NCBI RefSeq assembly: GCF_902497775.2 | Contig: NZ_OZ024668.1 | Coordinates: forward strand, 2,007,826 to 2,071,825 | Reading direction: 5' to 3' | DNA: 64,000 nucleotides | Origin: Pseudomonas fluorescens | GTDB taxonomy: Bacteria > Pseudomonadota > Gammaproteobacteria > Pseudomonadales > Pseudomonadaceae | Part shown: positions 32,897 to 41,711 of the stretch, one piece after another | Layout: every line of letters begins with the position of its first letter | Numbering within the stretch: position 1 is the first letter of the stretch | The notes under the pieces: generated by a model | Told to the model about the DNA's origin: nothing | Database searches by the model: none | The model's input: only the letters and a program-made list of their open reading frames with translations | Translations under genes and position numbers: made by a program

Positions 32897-33595
32897 CTAG
32901 GCGACATCAACCAGCACAATCTCGCTGTCCTGCACCGCCCTCACTCTGAGCACCTGCTCATCCTCGATCGCCAGCCCGTCACGGGCCTCGGCATGCACGC
33001 CGTTGACTTCAATCAGCCCTTTGGCCGGTACCAGGTAGCCACGACGCCCGGCGTCGAAGCGATACTCGGCGGTTTCCCCGGCCTGTAACGTCGCGGCCAG
33101 CAAACGTGCATCAGCACGGATCTGCAGGGCGTCCTCATCACCCTCACGGCCACTGGCCAAGGTCACGAAGCCTTCGCCGCGCTCGCCTTTGGGGAACGGT
33201 CGGGTACCCCACGATGGCGCCTGGCCGACACGCTCCGGGATGATCCAGATCTGGAAAATGCGCGTATCGACCTTCTCCAGGTTGTACTCGCTGTGGGTGA
33301 TGCCGGTCCCGGCACTCATCACCTGCACGTCACCTGCTTCAGTTCGGCCTTTATTGCCCAGATTGTCCTGGTGGCTGATGGCACCTTCACGCACATAGGT
33401 GATGATTTCCATGTCGCGGTGCGGGTGCGGTGGGAAGCCACTGCCGGCGGCGATCAGGTCGTCGTTCCAGACCCGCAGGTTGCCCCAGTGCATGCGCGCC
33501 GGGTCGTGGTATTCGGCGAACGAGAAGTGGTGATGGGCGTCGAGCCAACCATGGTTGGCATGGCCAAGGCTCTTGAACGGGCGCAGTTGCAGCAT
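32897..33595 (-). CDS. Pirin family protein (YhhW-like bicupin)
   Basis: 232 residues. N-terminal cupin with the pirin metal-binding pattern: GSGFPPHPHRDMEIITYVRE, AISHQDNLGNKG and GTGITHSEYN supply the histidines and glutamate. The C-terminal cupin is short, as in E. coli YhhW, which has quercetinase activity in vitro. The in vivo role of bacterial pirins is not settled. It converges on pgm and is divergent from the UvrD-like helicase gene. Confidence 0.88.
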   Translation of the reverse strand: MLQLRPFKSLGHANHGWLDAHHHFSFAEYHDPARMHWGNLRVWNDDLIAAGSGFPPHPHRDMEIITYVREGAISHQDNLGNKGRTEAGDVQVMSAGTGITHSEYNLEKVDTRIFQIWIIPERVGQAPSWGTRPFPKGERGEGFVTLASGREGDEDALQIRADARLLAATLQAGETAEYRFDAGRRGYLVPAKGLIEVNGVHAEARDGLAIEDEQVLRVRAVQDSEIVLVDVA

Positions 33596-33784
33596 GATGG
33601 TTGTCCTCGAAAGGGAGTGGATGGGACAAATGATCCATCAAACAATGATCGAAAATAAGCGTAAATTTCGGCTGATTACCATCACATCAATCGATATGTT
33701 TAGCTGCGGTAATTTATACGCTTCATCGCCTAATTGACTGATCTGCAAGCAATCGGCTGGTGATTTTTGCCCGATGGAGCGAAC

Positions 33785-36295
33785 ATGGCCGCTGGTTTTT
33801 ATTCTGTTGGAGTCGGTGTGTCTGAAGAGCGTCCCAAGCTACCCCTGGAGTTGATTGCGCCTGCGCAGTTGCCGTGGCTGCGTCGCCTCGCTGCGCGCCT
33901 GCTCGGGCGCGGTCTGAGCCGCTTGCAGGCGCAGCATCGCGACTCCTGGTTCCAGGGCCATGCCAATGGTCAACGTACCGGTCATGCTGACGGCCTGCGC
34001 GAAGGCTACGAAGAAGGGCGGATCGACGGCTACGAGGCCGGGCGCCAGGTCCTGGTGATCCGCGATACCCGCCCCGACGGCCACGGGGTGCCGGGGCTCG
34101 ACGATGCCCTGTTCGATGACTGGCGCCTGCCGCTAACGGCCGAGCTGAAAAAGCGCTTCAAGGCTGACGTCGCCCAGCGCCTGGCGGCCCATGCCCAGCC
34201 CAGCGCGGCGCAGTGGAAGATGATCTTCAGCGACACGCCGTCCACCTGCGTGATTGCCGGTGCCGGCGCCGGCAAATCCACTTCGCTGGTGCTGCGCATC
34301 CTGCTGCTGCGCCATTACCTGGGTTATGAGCTGGACGCCATGACCGTGGTGACCTTCACCCGCGAGTCGCGCAAGGACTTCATCAACCGCCTGCTGCAGG
34401 TGTTTGCCCTGTGGCAGCTTGATCTCAACCAGGTGCAGGCCCGTGAGCTGGTGCGCACTTTTCACTCGCGCATCCTGCCGCTGGTGCGCAGCCTGCCGGG
34501 CTTCAGCCAGGTGCGCGCATTCGAGACCCTGGGCAGCGAAATGCCCGGAGGCAGCGAAGCCAGCGCCGACAGCAACCCGTTCGACCTGCGCATCAACGAT
34601 GCCCAGCGCCAGCAGCTCAACCTCTGTTACCGCGACCTGCTGGGCAGCAGCCCGCGCTTTGCCGAGCTGATTGCCGGCCTGCGTCGCGAAGCGCTGCAAC
34701 TCAAGGCGCTGGACCGCGATCACCCTGACGTGCAAAAGCGCGTGGCGGTAACCCAGCTGTCTGCCAGCCGCGACGAAGAGCTGTGCGACACGATTGAAGA
34801 CCTGTGGTTTGCCGCCGGTGCCTGGCCGATCAAAGGCATCGAGCCGAGCCGCGAAACAGTCGAGATCAACGGCAGCCGCTTCCACTTCCATGGCCATATC
34901 GCTGAGCTGGACGCTTACGTGGTGCTCGGTTTCGACCCCAAGGAAAACCAGCAGTACAAGCGCCCCGGGGCCAAGTTACCGGTGTGGGCGGAGTGGGTCA
35001 TCAAGCGCACCCTGTTTCAAGCTTTCTGCGATAAGCCTGTGATTTGGCTGGAAAACTATGCCGCAGCCAAGCGCCTGACTTCGTCCCTGGCCGGTGATGC
35101 CGTGGCAGGGCCCGGCTTTGATTACAAGGTCAAGGGTGAGCTCGCCGCCGCTCCGTTGCTCGATGCGTTTGTCGGCGCTGCGGGCTTTATCGAGAACCTC
35201 GGGCTTGAGGTCAACAAGGCCGTGGGGGGCATGAGCTTTCCGGCTGGCGACAACGACGCGCTGTTCTTCCAAGCCCTGGCCCTGTACTGGAAAGCCCTGG
35301 AAGCGCACCTGCTGGCCCAGTCGCCACCGATCATGAGCTACAACCGCATGTTCGCCCTGTTCGGCGAAAACAACCCGGAAAACCTGCAACTGCTGCCCGA
35401 CCCGTTGCTGCGTCCGCTGGCGCATCTGATGATCGACGAGTTCCAGGACGTCTCGCCGCAGATCGTCTCCTGGTTGCGTGCCTGCCTGCGCGAGATTCGC
35501 CGCCGCGGCCCGTCCATGCAGGTCGGGCGGGTGGCGCAGCATTCGTCGTTGCTGTGCGTGGGCGACGACTGGCAGTCGATCTACGGCTGGCGCGGCAGTT
35601 CGCCCAAGTACTTCATGGAGTTCGCCAAGGAGTTTGTGGCGCCGAGCAGTACGCGGGTGATGCTGGCCGACAACTACCGCAGCCACCAGCACATCATCGA
35701 TGCGGCCGAGCACATCGTGAAAACGGCGCCGGCCATCAGCGGCAAGAAGGCCAGGGCCTGTGGCCCAGCGGCCGAAACGCCGCTGCCGGTCAAGGTGCTC
35801 GAACGTGACGAGGCGAGCCTTGCCGAGACGTTGCTGGAGCACTACCGCAACGGCGAGTCGGTGATGCTGCTGTACCGCAAGAGCAGCGATAAGGCGGCGG
35901 TTGCCGAGCATTTGCAGTCACTGGTCAACCACGAGGCCGGGTTGCCGGTAGCACAGCGCCGCTTGCGCCAGTTGACCTATCACAGCGCCAAGGGTTTGCA
36001 GGCTGATGCGGTGTTCATGCTTGGCGACTGTCAGCACCTGACGCACTCGCCGTACAAGAACCAGGTGTATCGCCAGGCAGGTCTGGGCCGCAGCGGCGAT
36101 GCCCAGGCATTCGACAATGCGCAGAAGGATGAGGTGCTGCGCCTGGCCTACGTCGCCATTACCCGGGCGGCGAAGCATTGCTATTGGTATGTCGAGAAAC
36201 CGACGACAGAGGCTGCCAACCTGCCACGGGCATCGAGCCAGGTGGATGGGCGCAAGGCGTTCTTCGAGGATGGGCGGGAAATGGTCGGTAGCTGA
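33785..36295 (+). CDS. UvrD-like superfamily 1 DNA helicase
   Basis: ATG 33785 (MAAGFYSVGVGVSEERPKL) has GGAG in range; 836 residues. The N-terminal 140 residues are specific to this protein and include a Gly/His-rich block (FQGHANGQRTGHADGLREGY). Helicase motif I is CVIAGAGAGKSTSL, motif II LMIDEFQDVSP, motif III GDDWQSIYGWRG, motif IV-like LADNYRSHQHI and motif V LTYHSAKGLQADAV. This order is that of UvrD/HelD 3' to 5' helicases. The long insert between motifs I and II (about residues 250-530) resembles helicase IV. No nuclease motif was seen. Confidence 0.88.
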   Translation: MAAGFYSVGVGVSEERPKLPLELIAPAQLPWLRRLAARLLGRGLSRLQAQHRDSWFQGHANGQRTGHADGLREGYEEGRIDGYEAGRQVLVIRDTRPDGHGVPGLDDALFDDWRLPLTAELKKRFKADVAQRLAAHAQPSAAQWKMIFSDTPSTCVIAGAGAGKSTSLVLRILLLRHYLGYELDAMTVVTFTRESRKDFINRLLQVFALWQLDLNQVQARELVRTFHSRILPLVRSLPGFSQVRAFETLGSEMPGGSEASADSNPFDLRINDAQRQQLNLCYRDLLGSSPRFAELIAGLRREALQLKALDRDHPDVQKRVAVTQLSASRDEELCDTIEDLWFAAGAWPIKGIEPSRETVEINGSRFHFHGHIAELDAYVVLGFDPKENQQYKRPGAKLPVWAEWVIKRTLFQAFCDKPVIWLENYAAAKRLTSSLAGDAVAGPGFDYKVKGELAAAPLLDAFVGAAGFIENLGLEVNKAVGGMSFPAGDNDALFFQALALYWKALEAHLLAQSPPIMSYNRMFALFGENNPENLQLLPDPLLRPLAHLMIDEFQDVSPQIVSWLRACLREIRRRGPSMQVGRVAQHSSLLCVGDDWQSIYGWRGSSPKYFMEFAKEFVAPSSTRVMLADNYRSHQHIIDAAEHIVKTAPAISGKKARACGPAAETPLPVKVLERDEASLAETLLEHYRNGESVMLLYRKSSDKAAVAEHLQSLVNHEAGLPVAQRRLRQLTYHSAKGLQADAVFMLGDCQHLTHSPYKNQVYRQAGLGRSGDAQAFDNAQKDEVLRLAYVAITRAAKHCYWYVEKPTTEAANLPRASSQVDGRKAFFEDGREMVGS

Positions 36296-36316
36296 ACTGA
36301 TTGAGCCGTGCCACCT

Positions 36317-36387
36317 GTGGGCGGTGCGGCGATCCGACTTGACCCGCGATGCTGTTGCCTGCATCGCGGGTCAAGTCCGCTCCCACA
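36317..36387. repeat. Inverted pair of REP-like units after the helicase gene
   Basis: A perfect 17-bp inverted repeat, GACTTGACCCGCGATGC (36336-36352) and GCATCGCGGGTCAAGTC (36361-36377), with an 8-base loop. The left unit extends through CGGATCGCCGCACC-like sequence and both end in CTCCCAC-like or GTGGG sequence, matching the unit at 32800. It lies between convergent genes and may also act as a terminator. Confidence 0.8.
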
Positions 36388-36399
36388 CGGTTGAATTGA

Positions 36400-36612
36400 T
36401 CAGGCCTTCAGTGCCGCATCCGGCGCTACTGCCGGCACCGGCTTGCCGGTGGCCGCTTCGACCCGCCGGGCAACCGCCGGGTCGTCGGCGAAGGGGATCA
36501 GGCTGGCCTGATCGTCCACTTCGCCGCTGTGGCGCTGCAGGCAGGCGCTGGTGACCAGATAGAAGAACAGTACGCCGCTCAGGCAGTACAGCGCATACAG
36601 CCAGTCATCCAT
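36400..36612 (-). CDS. Small CcoQ-like protein of orphan cbb3 oxidase subunit
   Basis: 70 residues: one N-terminal membrane segment (WLYALYCLSGVLFFYLVTSA) followed by a soluble tail ending in an Ala/Pro/Val-rich stretch. It begins 11 bases after the ccoN-like gene on the same strand. P. aeruginosa has a matching orphan ccoN4/ccoQ4 pair outside the two full cco operons. CcoQ proteins stabilise cbb3 oxidase; the role of the orphan version is less clear. Confidence 0.7.
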   Translation of the reverse strand: MDDWLYALYCLSGVLFFYLVTSACLQRHSGEVDDQASLIPFADDPAVARRVEAATGKPVPAVAPDAALKA

Positions 36613-36623
36613 GTCCGTGCCTC

Positions 36624-38051
36624 CTAGGCCAGGCTGGCGTTGTTCAGCGCCAGTTTTTCATCGGCCACGCGCACGGTGCGCCAGGTGTTGTAGGCCATCA
36701 GCAACATGCCGCTCAGGAAGCACACGCCACCGACAAAACGCACGATAAAGCCCGGATGGCTCGCCACCAGCGCCTCGACGAACGAGTAGGTGAGGGTGCC
36801 GTCGTCGTTGGTGGCGCGCCACATCAGGCCCTGGGCAATGCCGTTGACCCACATCGAGGCGATGTACAGCACGGTGCCGATGGTCGCCAGCCAGAAATGC
36901 AGGTTGATCATGCCGACGCTGTACATCTGCTCGCGGCCAAACACTTTCGGGATCATGTGGTACAGCGAGCCGAAGGTGATCATCGCCACCCAGCCCAGGG
37001 CACCCGCATGTACGTGGCCGATGGTCCAGTCGGTGTAGTGGGAGAGGGCGTTGACGGTCTTGATCGCCATCATCGGGCCTTCGAAGGTCGACATGCCATA
37101 GAACGCCAGCGACAGCACCAGAAAGCGCAGGATCGGGTCGCTGCGCAGCTTATGCCAGGCGCCGGAGAGGGTCATCATGCCGTTGATCATGCCGCCCCAG
37201 CTTGGCGCCAGGAGGATCAGCGACATGGCCATGCCCAGCGACTGCGCCCAGTCGGGCAGTGCGGTGTAGTGCAGGTGGTGGGGGCCGGCCCAGATGTACA
37301 GGGTGATCAGTGCCCAGAAGTGCACGATCGACAGGCGATAGGAGTACACCGGCCGGCCAACCTGCTTGGGCACGAAGTAATACATCATGCCGAGGAAACC
37401 TGTGGTCAGGAAGAAGCCCACGGCGTTGTGGCCGTACCACCACTGGACCATGGCGTCGGTGGCTCCGGCATACACCGGATACGACTTGAACCAGCTCACC
37501 GGAATCGACAGGTGGTTGACCACATGCAGCATGGCAATCACCACGATGAATGCGCCGAAAAACCAGTTGCCGACGTAGATATGCTTGGCCTTGCGGCGCA
37601 TCAGGGTGGCGAAGAAGACGATGCCGTAGGCCACCCAGACGATGGCCATCCACACCGCGCCGGTGAATTCGATCTCGGCGTACTCCTTGGTGGTGGTCAG
37701 GCCCAGGGGCAGGCTGACCAGCATGATCACGATGGTCGCCTGCCAGCCCCAGAAGGTGAAAGCGGCGAGCTTGTCGCTGAACAGCCGCACCTGGCAGGTG
37801 CGCTGCACGGCGTAATAGCTGGCGGCAAATTGCGCACTACCGGCGAAGCCGAAGATCACCAGGCTGGTGTGCAAGGGGCGCAGGCGGCCGAACGAGGTCC
37901 ACGGCAGGTCGAGGTTAAGCTCGGGCCAGACCAATTGCGAGGCGATCCACACGCCCATGGCCATGCCGACGATACCCCAGACCACCGTCATGATGACGAA
38001 TTGCCGGACCACCTTGTAGTTATAGGCCTGCGCCTGTTGATGTGTGCTCAT
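36624..38051 (-). CDS. ccoN: Orphan cytochrome cbb3 oxidase subunit I (CcoN4-like)
   Basis: 475 residues with about twelve membrane helices. Haem and copper ligands are in place: [40 protein letters not shown] (the H and Y of the binuclear centre), [13 protein letters not shown] and HVHAGALGW. It lacks neighbouring ccoO and ccoP, so it must borrow these from another operon, as P. aeruginosa CcoN4 does. That isoform helps respiration in the presence of cyanide and phenazines. No clear Anr/FNR box (TTGAT-N4-ATCAA) was seen upstream. Confidence 0.88.
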   Translation of the reverse strand: MSTHQQAQAYNYKVVRQFVIMTVVWGIVGMAMGVWIASQLVWPELNLDLPWTSFGRLRPLHTSLVIFGFAGSAQFAASYYAVQRTCQVRLFSDKLAAFTFWGWQATIVIMLVSLPLGLTTTKEYAEIEFTGAVWMAIVWVAYGIVFFATLMRRKAKHIYVGNWFFGAFIVVIAMLHVVNHLSIPVSWFKSYPVYAGATDAMVQWWYGHNAVGFFLTTGFLGMMYYFVPKQVGRPVYSYRLSIVHFWALITLYIWAGPHHLHYTALPDWAQSLGMAMSLILLAPSWGGMINGMMTLSGAWHKLRSDPILRFLVLSLAFYGMSTFEGPMMAIKTVNALSHYTDWTIGHVHAGALGWVAMITFGSLYHMIPKVFGREQMYSVGMINLHFWLATIGTVLYIASMWVNGIAQGLMWRATNDDGTLTYSFVEALVASHPGFIVRFVGGVCFLSGMLLMAYNTWRTVRVADEKLALNNASLA

Positions 38052-38303
38052 GGCTAGTTTCCACAGTTCCTGTATGGCTCGCCCTGCCGTGGGGCAGGGG
38101 CACAGGCGCAGACTCTAGGAAGCTGACGGCATACAAAACAGACTCAGAAACAGGCGTTAACACCGGATCAGATTAAACCCCCGTATTCATTGGCTGATAC
38201 AGCACCTGTTATGGGCAAGGTGTGGTGAATTACCTCTGTTCTGCATTGATCGTGCCGGCAAAAGCGTGTCGCTGTGTCGCACACAAAACCCCGTGGAATT
38301 ATC
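38052..38303. other. Divergent intergenic region ccoN / decarboxylase operon, left part
   Basis: Holds the ccoN promoter region on the minus strand. Apart from A/T-rich runs near 38130-38200 I see no gene or repeat; the promoter and palindrome of the plus-strand operon begin at 38304. Confidence 0.4.
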
Positions 38304-38333
38304 TTGACATCACCGTAAATGCGGCCGCAGAAT
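38304..38333 (+). promoter_or_regulatory. Sigma-70 type promoter of the decarboxylase-ACP operon
   Basis: Consensus -35 TTGACA (38304-38309) and a fair -10 CAGAAT (38328-38333) with an 18-bp spacer. Transcription would start near 38340, inside the 20-bp palindrome that follows, leaving a leader of about 160 bases. Confidence 0.55.
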
Positions 38334-38338
38334 TTCAC

Positions 38339-38358
38339 AAACTTTGCGCGCAAAGTTT
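38339..38358. promoter_or_regulatory. 20-bp perfect palindrome, likely MarR/OhrR operator
   Basis: AAACTTTGCGCGCAAAGTTT is perfectly symmetrical and sits on the predicted transcription start of the operon, where a bound repressor would block initiation. The last gene of the same operon encodes an OhrR-like MarR repressor, so autoregulation is the simplest reading (inference). Confidence 0.65.
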
Positions 38359-38503
38359 TATGCCGGGCGATAGCACGAACCCGGCAGTGGTGCGCAACCA
38401 ACCTTGACGCCATCCCGCTATACGCCCCCCGTGACGGTGCTCTCAAGCCGGGACGGGGTACGCGCGCAGCGGTGGCACACTATAAGAACGAAGGGAGCAA
38501 CAG

Positions 38504-40102
38504 ATGAAGCTTTCCAAGGAACTGGTCCTACAGGCAAAAGCGACGTTCGGGACACCGACCTACCTCTACGATGAAGCCGTGCTACGCAACAGTTTCAACG
38601 AGTTGCGCGATGCATTGCCGGACTGCGTGGATATCTTCTATGCGTTGAAGGTCAACCCGAACCTGTCCCTGGTGAAACTGATCCGCTCCTACGGCGGCAA
38701 CACCGAAGTCTGCTCGCTGGGCGAGCTGGAAATTGCCCTCAAGGCCGGGGTCGATCCCCAGGACATCATTTTCCTCGGTCCTTACAAAAAGCCCGAAGAA
38801 CATCGGCGCGCCCTGGAGGTCGGGGTGTTTGCCATCGTCGTCGAGTCCGAGACCGAGTTGCGCAAGCTCTCGGCCCTGGCTGGCGAGCTGAACTGCGTGG
38901 CGCCGGTGGCGATCCGCATCAACCCGAATTTCTCCGCCTCCGGCTCGCCGTGGAAGATGGGCGGGCGGCCGACCCACTTCGGTATCGAAGAAGACACCGC
39001 AGTGGCCAATTTTGGCGACTATGCCGCGCTGCCGAATCTGCAGATCAAGGGCATCCATGTCTACAACGGCACCAAGATCCTCGACGCCCAGTCGGTGTAC
39101 GACAACGCCAAGTACATCCTCGGCCTGTTCCGCAGCCTGACCCGGCGCTACAACCTGGACATGACCATGGTCGATGTCGGTGGCGGCCTGGGTATCAAGT
39201 ACTACGAGAACGAGAACGAGCTCGACACCCGCCAGCTCAAGCTGCTGTTGGCGCCGCTGTTCGAAGCGTTCAACCAGCAGTTTCCTCAGACCCGCATCAT
39301 CGTCGAGTCCGGGCGCTTTATCGCCGGCAAGTGTGGTGCGTTGCTGGTAACGGTCGACAACATCAAGGAAAACCACGGCAAGACCTTTGCCGTTACCGAT
39401 GGCGGCACCAACTGCCACGGCGCCGCTGCCGGCAGTGGCCAGGTGCTCAAGCGCAACTTCCGCATCGTCCATGCCACCGGCAGCACCGGCGCACCGCTGG
39501 GCGAGTACCATATCTCCGGGCCGCTCTGTAGCCCCGACGACTTGCTGGCCCGCGACCTGCAGATCGAAACCCTGCACGAGGGCGATATCCTCGCCGTCAC
39601 GGCCTCCGGCGCTTATGGCCCGTCCGCTTCGCCAACCCTGTTTCACAGCCATGGCCACCCGGCCGAAGTGATTGTCAGCAACGGTCAGTTGTTCCTCGCC
39701 CGTGCCCGGCAAACGGCCTTGGATATCCGCGACAGCCACGCCGACGTGCCGCTGGCGGACATGCTCGACGCCGCACCGGTCAGCAGCGAGCCGACGCCCA
39801 TTGCCCAGGCTGCGACCCAGCGCCAGCTCAGCGAAATTCTGCGGGTGGTGCTCAAACTGCCGGAAAACACCGTGATCAGCGCCGATTCGCACCTGCGCGA
39901 CGACCTGGGCCTGGACTCGCTGACGTCCATGGAACTGCTGGTCAATCTCGAAGACGACATCGAAGGTTTCTTCGTCAACCCCGACACCATCGCCCCGGGC
40001 CACTTCAATACCGTAGCGACCCTGGCTGGCTACATCGACGCCCACCGGCAACCTGCGGCCGTGCGCCGGGCGCGTTTCGAGGTGCAGCATGAAGGCGTCT
40101 GA
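38504..40102 (+). CDS. Group-III PLP-dependent decarboxylase fused to acyl carrier protein
   Basis: ATG 38504 follows AAGGGAG; 532 residues. Residues 1-415 are an ornithine/DAP decarboxylase fold: PLP lysine K49 in YALKVNPNLS, GGNTEVCSLGELE, VGGGLGIKYY, ESGRFIAGKCG and the active-site cysteine in SGPLCSPDDLLA. Residues about 435-515 form an acyl carrier domain with the phosphopantetheine serine S472 in DDLGLDSLTSMELL. The combination resembles decarboxylases that act on carrier-bound amino acids (BtrK-like) and the decarboxylase/ligase pairs annotated near exosortase systems, but no exosortase is present. It overlaps the AMP ligase gene by 14 bases. Confidence 0.88.
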   Translation: MKLSKELVLQAKATFGTPTYLYDEAVLRNSFNELRDALPDCVDIFYALKVNPNLSLVKLIRSYGGNTEVCSLGELEIALKAGVDPQDIIFLGPYKKPEEHRRALEVGVFAIVVESETELRKLSALAGELNCVAPVAIRINPNFSASGSPWKMGGRPTHFGIEEDTAVANFGDYAALPNLQIKGIHVYNGTKILDAQSVYDNAKYILGLFRSLTRRYNLDMTMVDVGGGLGIKYYENENELDTRQLKLLLAPLFEAFNQQFPQTRIIVESGRFIAGKCGALLVTVDNIKENHGKTFAVTDGGTNCHGAAAGSGQVLKRNFRIVHATGSTGAPLGEYHISGPLCSPDDLLARDLQIETLHEGDILAVTASGAYGPSASPTLFHSHGHPAEVIVSNGQLFLARARQTALDIRDSHADVPLADMLDAAPVSSEPTPIAQAATQRQLSEILRVVLKLPENTVISADSHLRDDLGLDSLTSMELLVNLEDDIEGFFVNPDTIAPGHFNTVATLAGYIDAHRQPAAVRRARFEVQHEGV

Positions 40103-41666
40103 CGTCCTTTTGCAGCAGGTGCTGGACCGGCCCAACGGTCTGCATCCGGACAAAGCGGCGATCATTTATGCCGATGAAACCTATACCTATGCCCAGCTCG
40201 ATGAAGCCAGCGGTCGCCTGGCTGCGGGCCTGCAGGTCAATGGCCTGCAGCGCCAGGAACGGGTGGTGGTGTGCCTGGGCAACCGGGTCGAGACCGTCTG
40301 CGCGTTCTGGGGCGTACTGCGTGCCGGCGGGGTGATGGTCAACGTCGGCCTGGAAGCCCCGGCCGACAGCCTCGACTACATCATCCGCGATGCCGAGGCC
40401 TCGGTGCTGATCACCACCTCGGAGAAATTCGCCAGCCTTCCGGCCGGTACCGCCGAGCTGGGTTACCTCAAGGCCATCGTGCTGCTCGACGGCGAAGCCG
40501 ATTCGTCCGACACCCACACCCTGGAAAGCCTGCTGGGGCAGGGCGCCGGCGTACCTTTGCCGTGCGGCAACCTCGACCTGGACCTGGCGGCGATCATCTA
40601 TACCTCCGGCTCCACCGGCGCGCCCAAGGGCGTGATGCTCACCCACCGCAATATGCTGGCGGCGCTCAATTCACTGCATACCTACCTGGGTTACCAGGCC
40701 AACGACAACGTGCTGTGCTCGCTGCCGCTGTCGTTTGACTACGGCCTGTACCAGATGATCATGGCCCTTAGCGCCGGCGCCACGCTGGTACTGGAAAAGG
40801 AATTCACCTGGCCGATCTTCCTGATCAAGAAGATTCGCCAATACCAGGTCACGGTCATTCCGTTCGTGCCGACCATGCTCATGCTCCTGCACGAATATGC
40901 GCACAAGCGCGAGGCGACCTTTGCTCAGGTGCGCATGGTGACCAACACCGGTGCGGCCCTCAAACCGACCCACATCGCCCAGATGAAAAGCCTGTTCCCC
41001 CAGGCGCAGATCTTTTCCATGTACGGCCTGACCGAGTGCAAGCGCTGCACCTACTTGCCGCCGGAGGATATAGACGACAAGCCGGGCAGTGTCGGTATCG
41101 CCATTCCCAACACTGAGCTGTGGCTGGTGGATGACGAAGGCCGGCGGATCGATCAGCCGCATCAGGTCGGTCAATTGGTGATTCGCGGCGCCACGGTGAT
41201 GGCCGGTTACTGGCGCAACCCCCAGGCCACGGCGCAGAAACTCAAGCCCGGCCCCTACCCGGGGGAAAGCGTGCTGTACACCGGTGACTACTGCAGCCTC
41301 GACCAGGACGGTTACCTGTACTTCCAGGGGCGCATGGACCACGTGATCAAATCGCGCGGTATGAAAGTCAGCCCCAGCGAGGTCGAGAGCTTCCTCTATG
41401 CCATCGACGGCGTCGAAGCCGCGGCGGTGGTCGGTATCGAACATGCTTCGGTCGGCGAGGGGCTGTGGGCGTTCGTCACCTTGGGCCAAGGTGTGAGCCT
41501 GAGTGTCGAGCAGTTGCTCGAACGCTGCCGGCACGGCCTTGAATCCCACAAGGTGCCGCTGTCGATCAGTATCGAGGGCAATCTGCCACGCACCGCCAAC
41601 GGCAAGTTCGACCTGCAGCAACTGCAACAGACGGCGCGCAATGCACAACTGGCCGTGGCCGGTTGA
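40089..41666 (+). CDS. AMP-dependent ligase loading the carrier domain
   Basis: ATG 40089 follows GAGG inside the end of the decarboxylase gene; 525 residues. ANL motifs: IIYTSGSTGAPKGVMLTHRN (A3), FSMYGLTECKR (A5), VLYTGDYCSLDQDGYLYFQG (A7/A8), then MDHVIKSRGMKVSPSEVE and the C-terminal lysine in LPRTANGKFDL. It is built like an amino-acid or acyl activating domain of a non-ribosomal system and has no carrier of its own. It most likely charges the ACP of the adjacent decarboxylase. Confidence 0.88.
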   Translation: MKASDVLLQQVLDRPNGLHPDKAAIIYADETYTYAQLDEASGRLAAGLQVNGLQRQERVVVCLGNRVETVCAFWGVLRAGGVMVNVGLEAPADSLDYIIRDAEASVLITTSEKFASLPAGTAELGYLKAIVLLDGEADSSDTHTLESLLGQGAGVPLPCGNLDLDLAAIIYTSGSTGAPKGVMLTHRNMLAALNSLHTYLGYQANDNVLCSLPLSFDYGLYQMIMALSAGATLVLEKEFTWPIFLIKKIRQYQVTVIPFVPTMLMLLHEYAHKREATFAQVRMVTNTGAALKPTHIAQMKSLFPQAQIFSMYGLTECKRCTYLPPEDIDDKPGSVGIAIPNTELWLVDDEGRRIDQPHQVGQLVIRGATVMAGYWRNPQATAQKLKPGPYPGESVLYTGDYCSLDQDGYLYFQGRMDHVIKSRGMKVSPSEVESFLYAIDGVEAAAVVGIEHASVGEGLWAFVTLGQGVSLSVEQLLERCRHGLESHKVPLSISIEGNLPRTANGKFDLQQLQQTARNAQLAVAG

Positions 41667-41711
41667 GTGGCGCTTTTTAATGGGTGATTCAGTCATACAG
41701 GATGTGCGGAT

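Noticed and set aside
38582..40165. 527-codon minus-strand frame opposite the decarboxylase-ACP gene
   Set aside because: Shadow frame; PLP and carrier motifs lie on the + strand.
38504..41666. Exosortase-associated pathway, suggested by the decarboxylase/AMP-ligase pair
   Set aside because: No exosortase, PEP-CTERM protein or polysaccharide genes are in the window; only the enzyme pair resembles that system.
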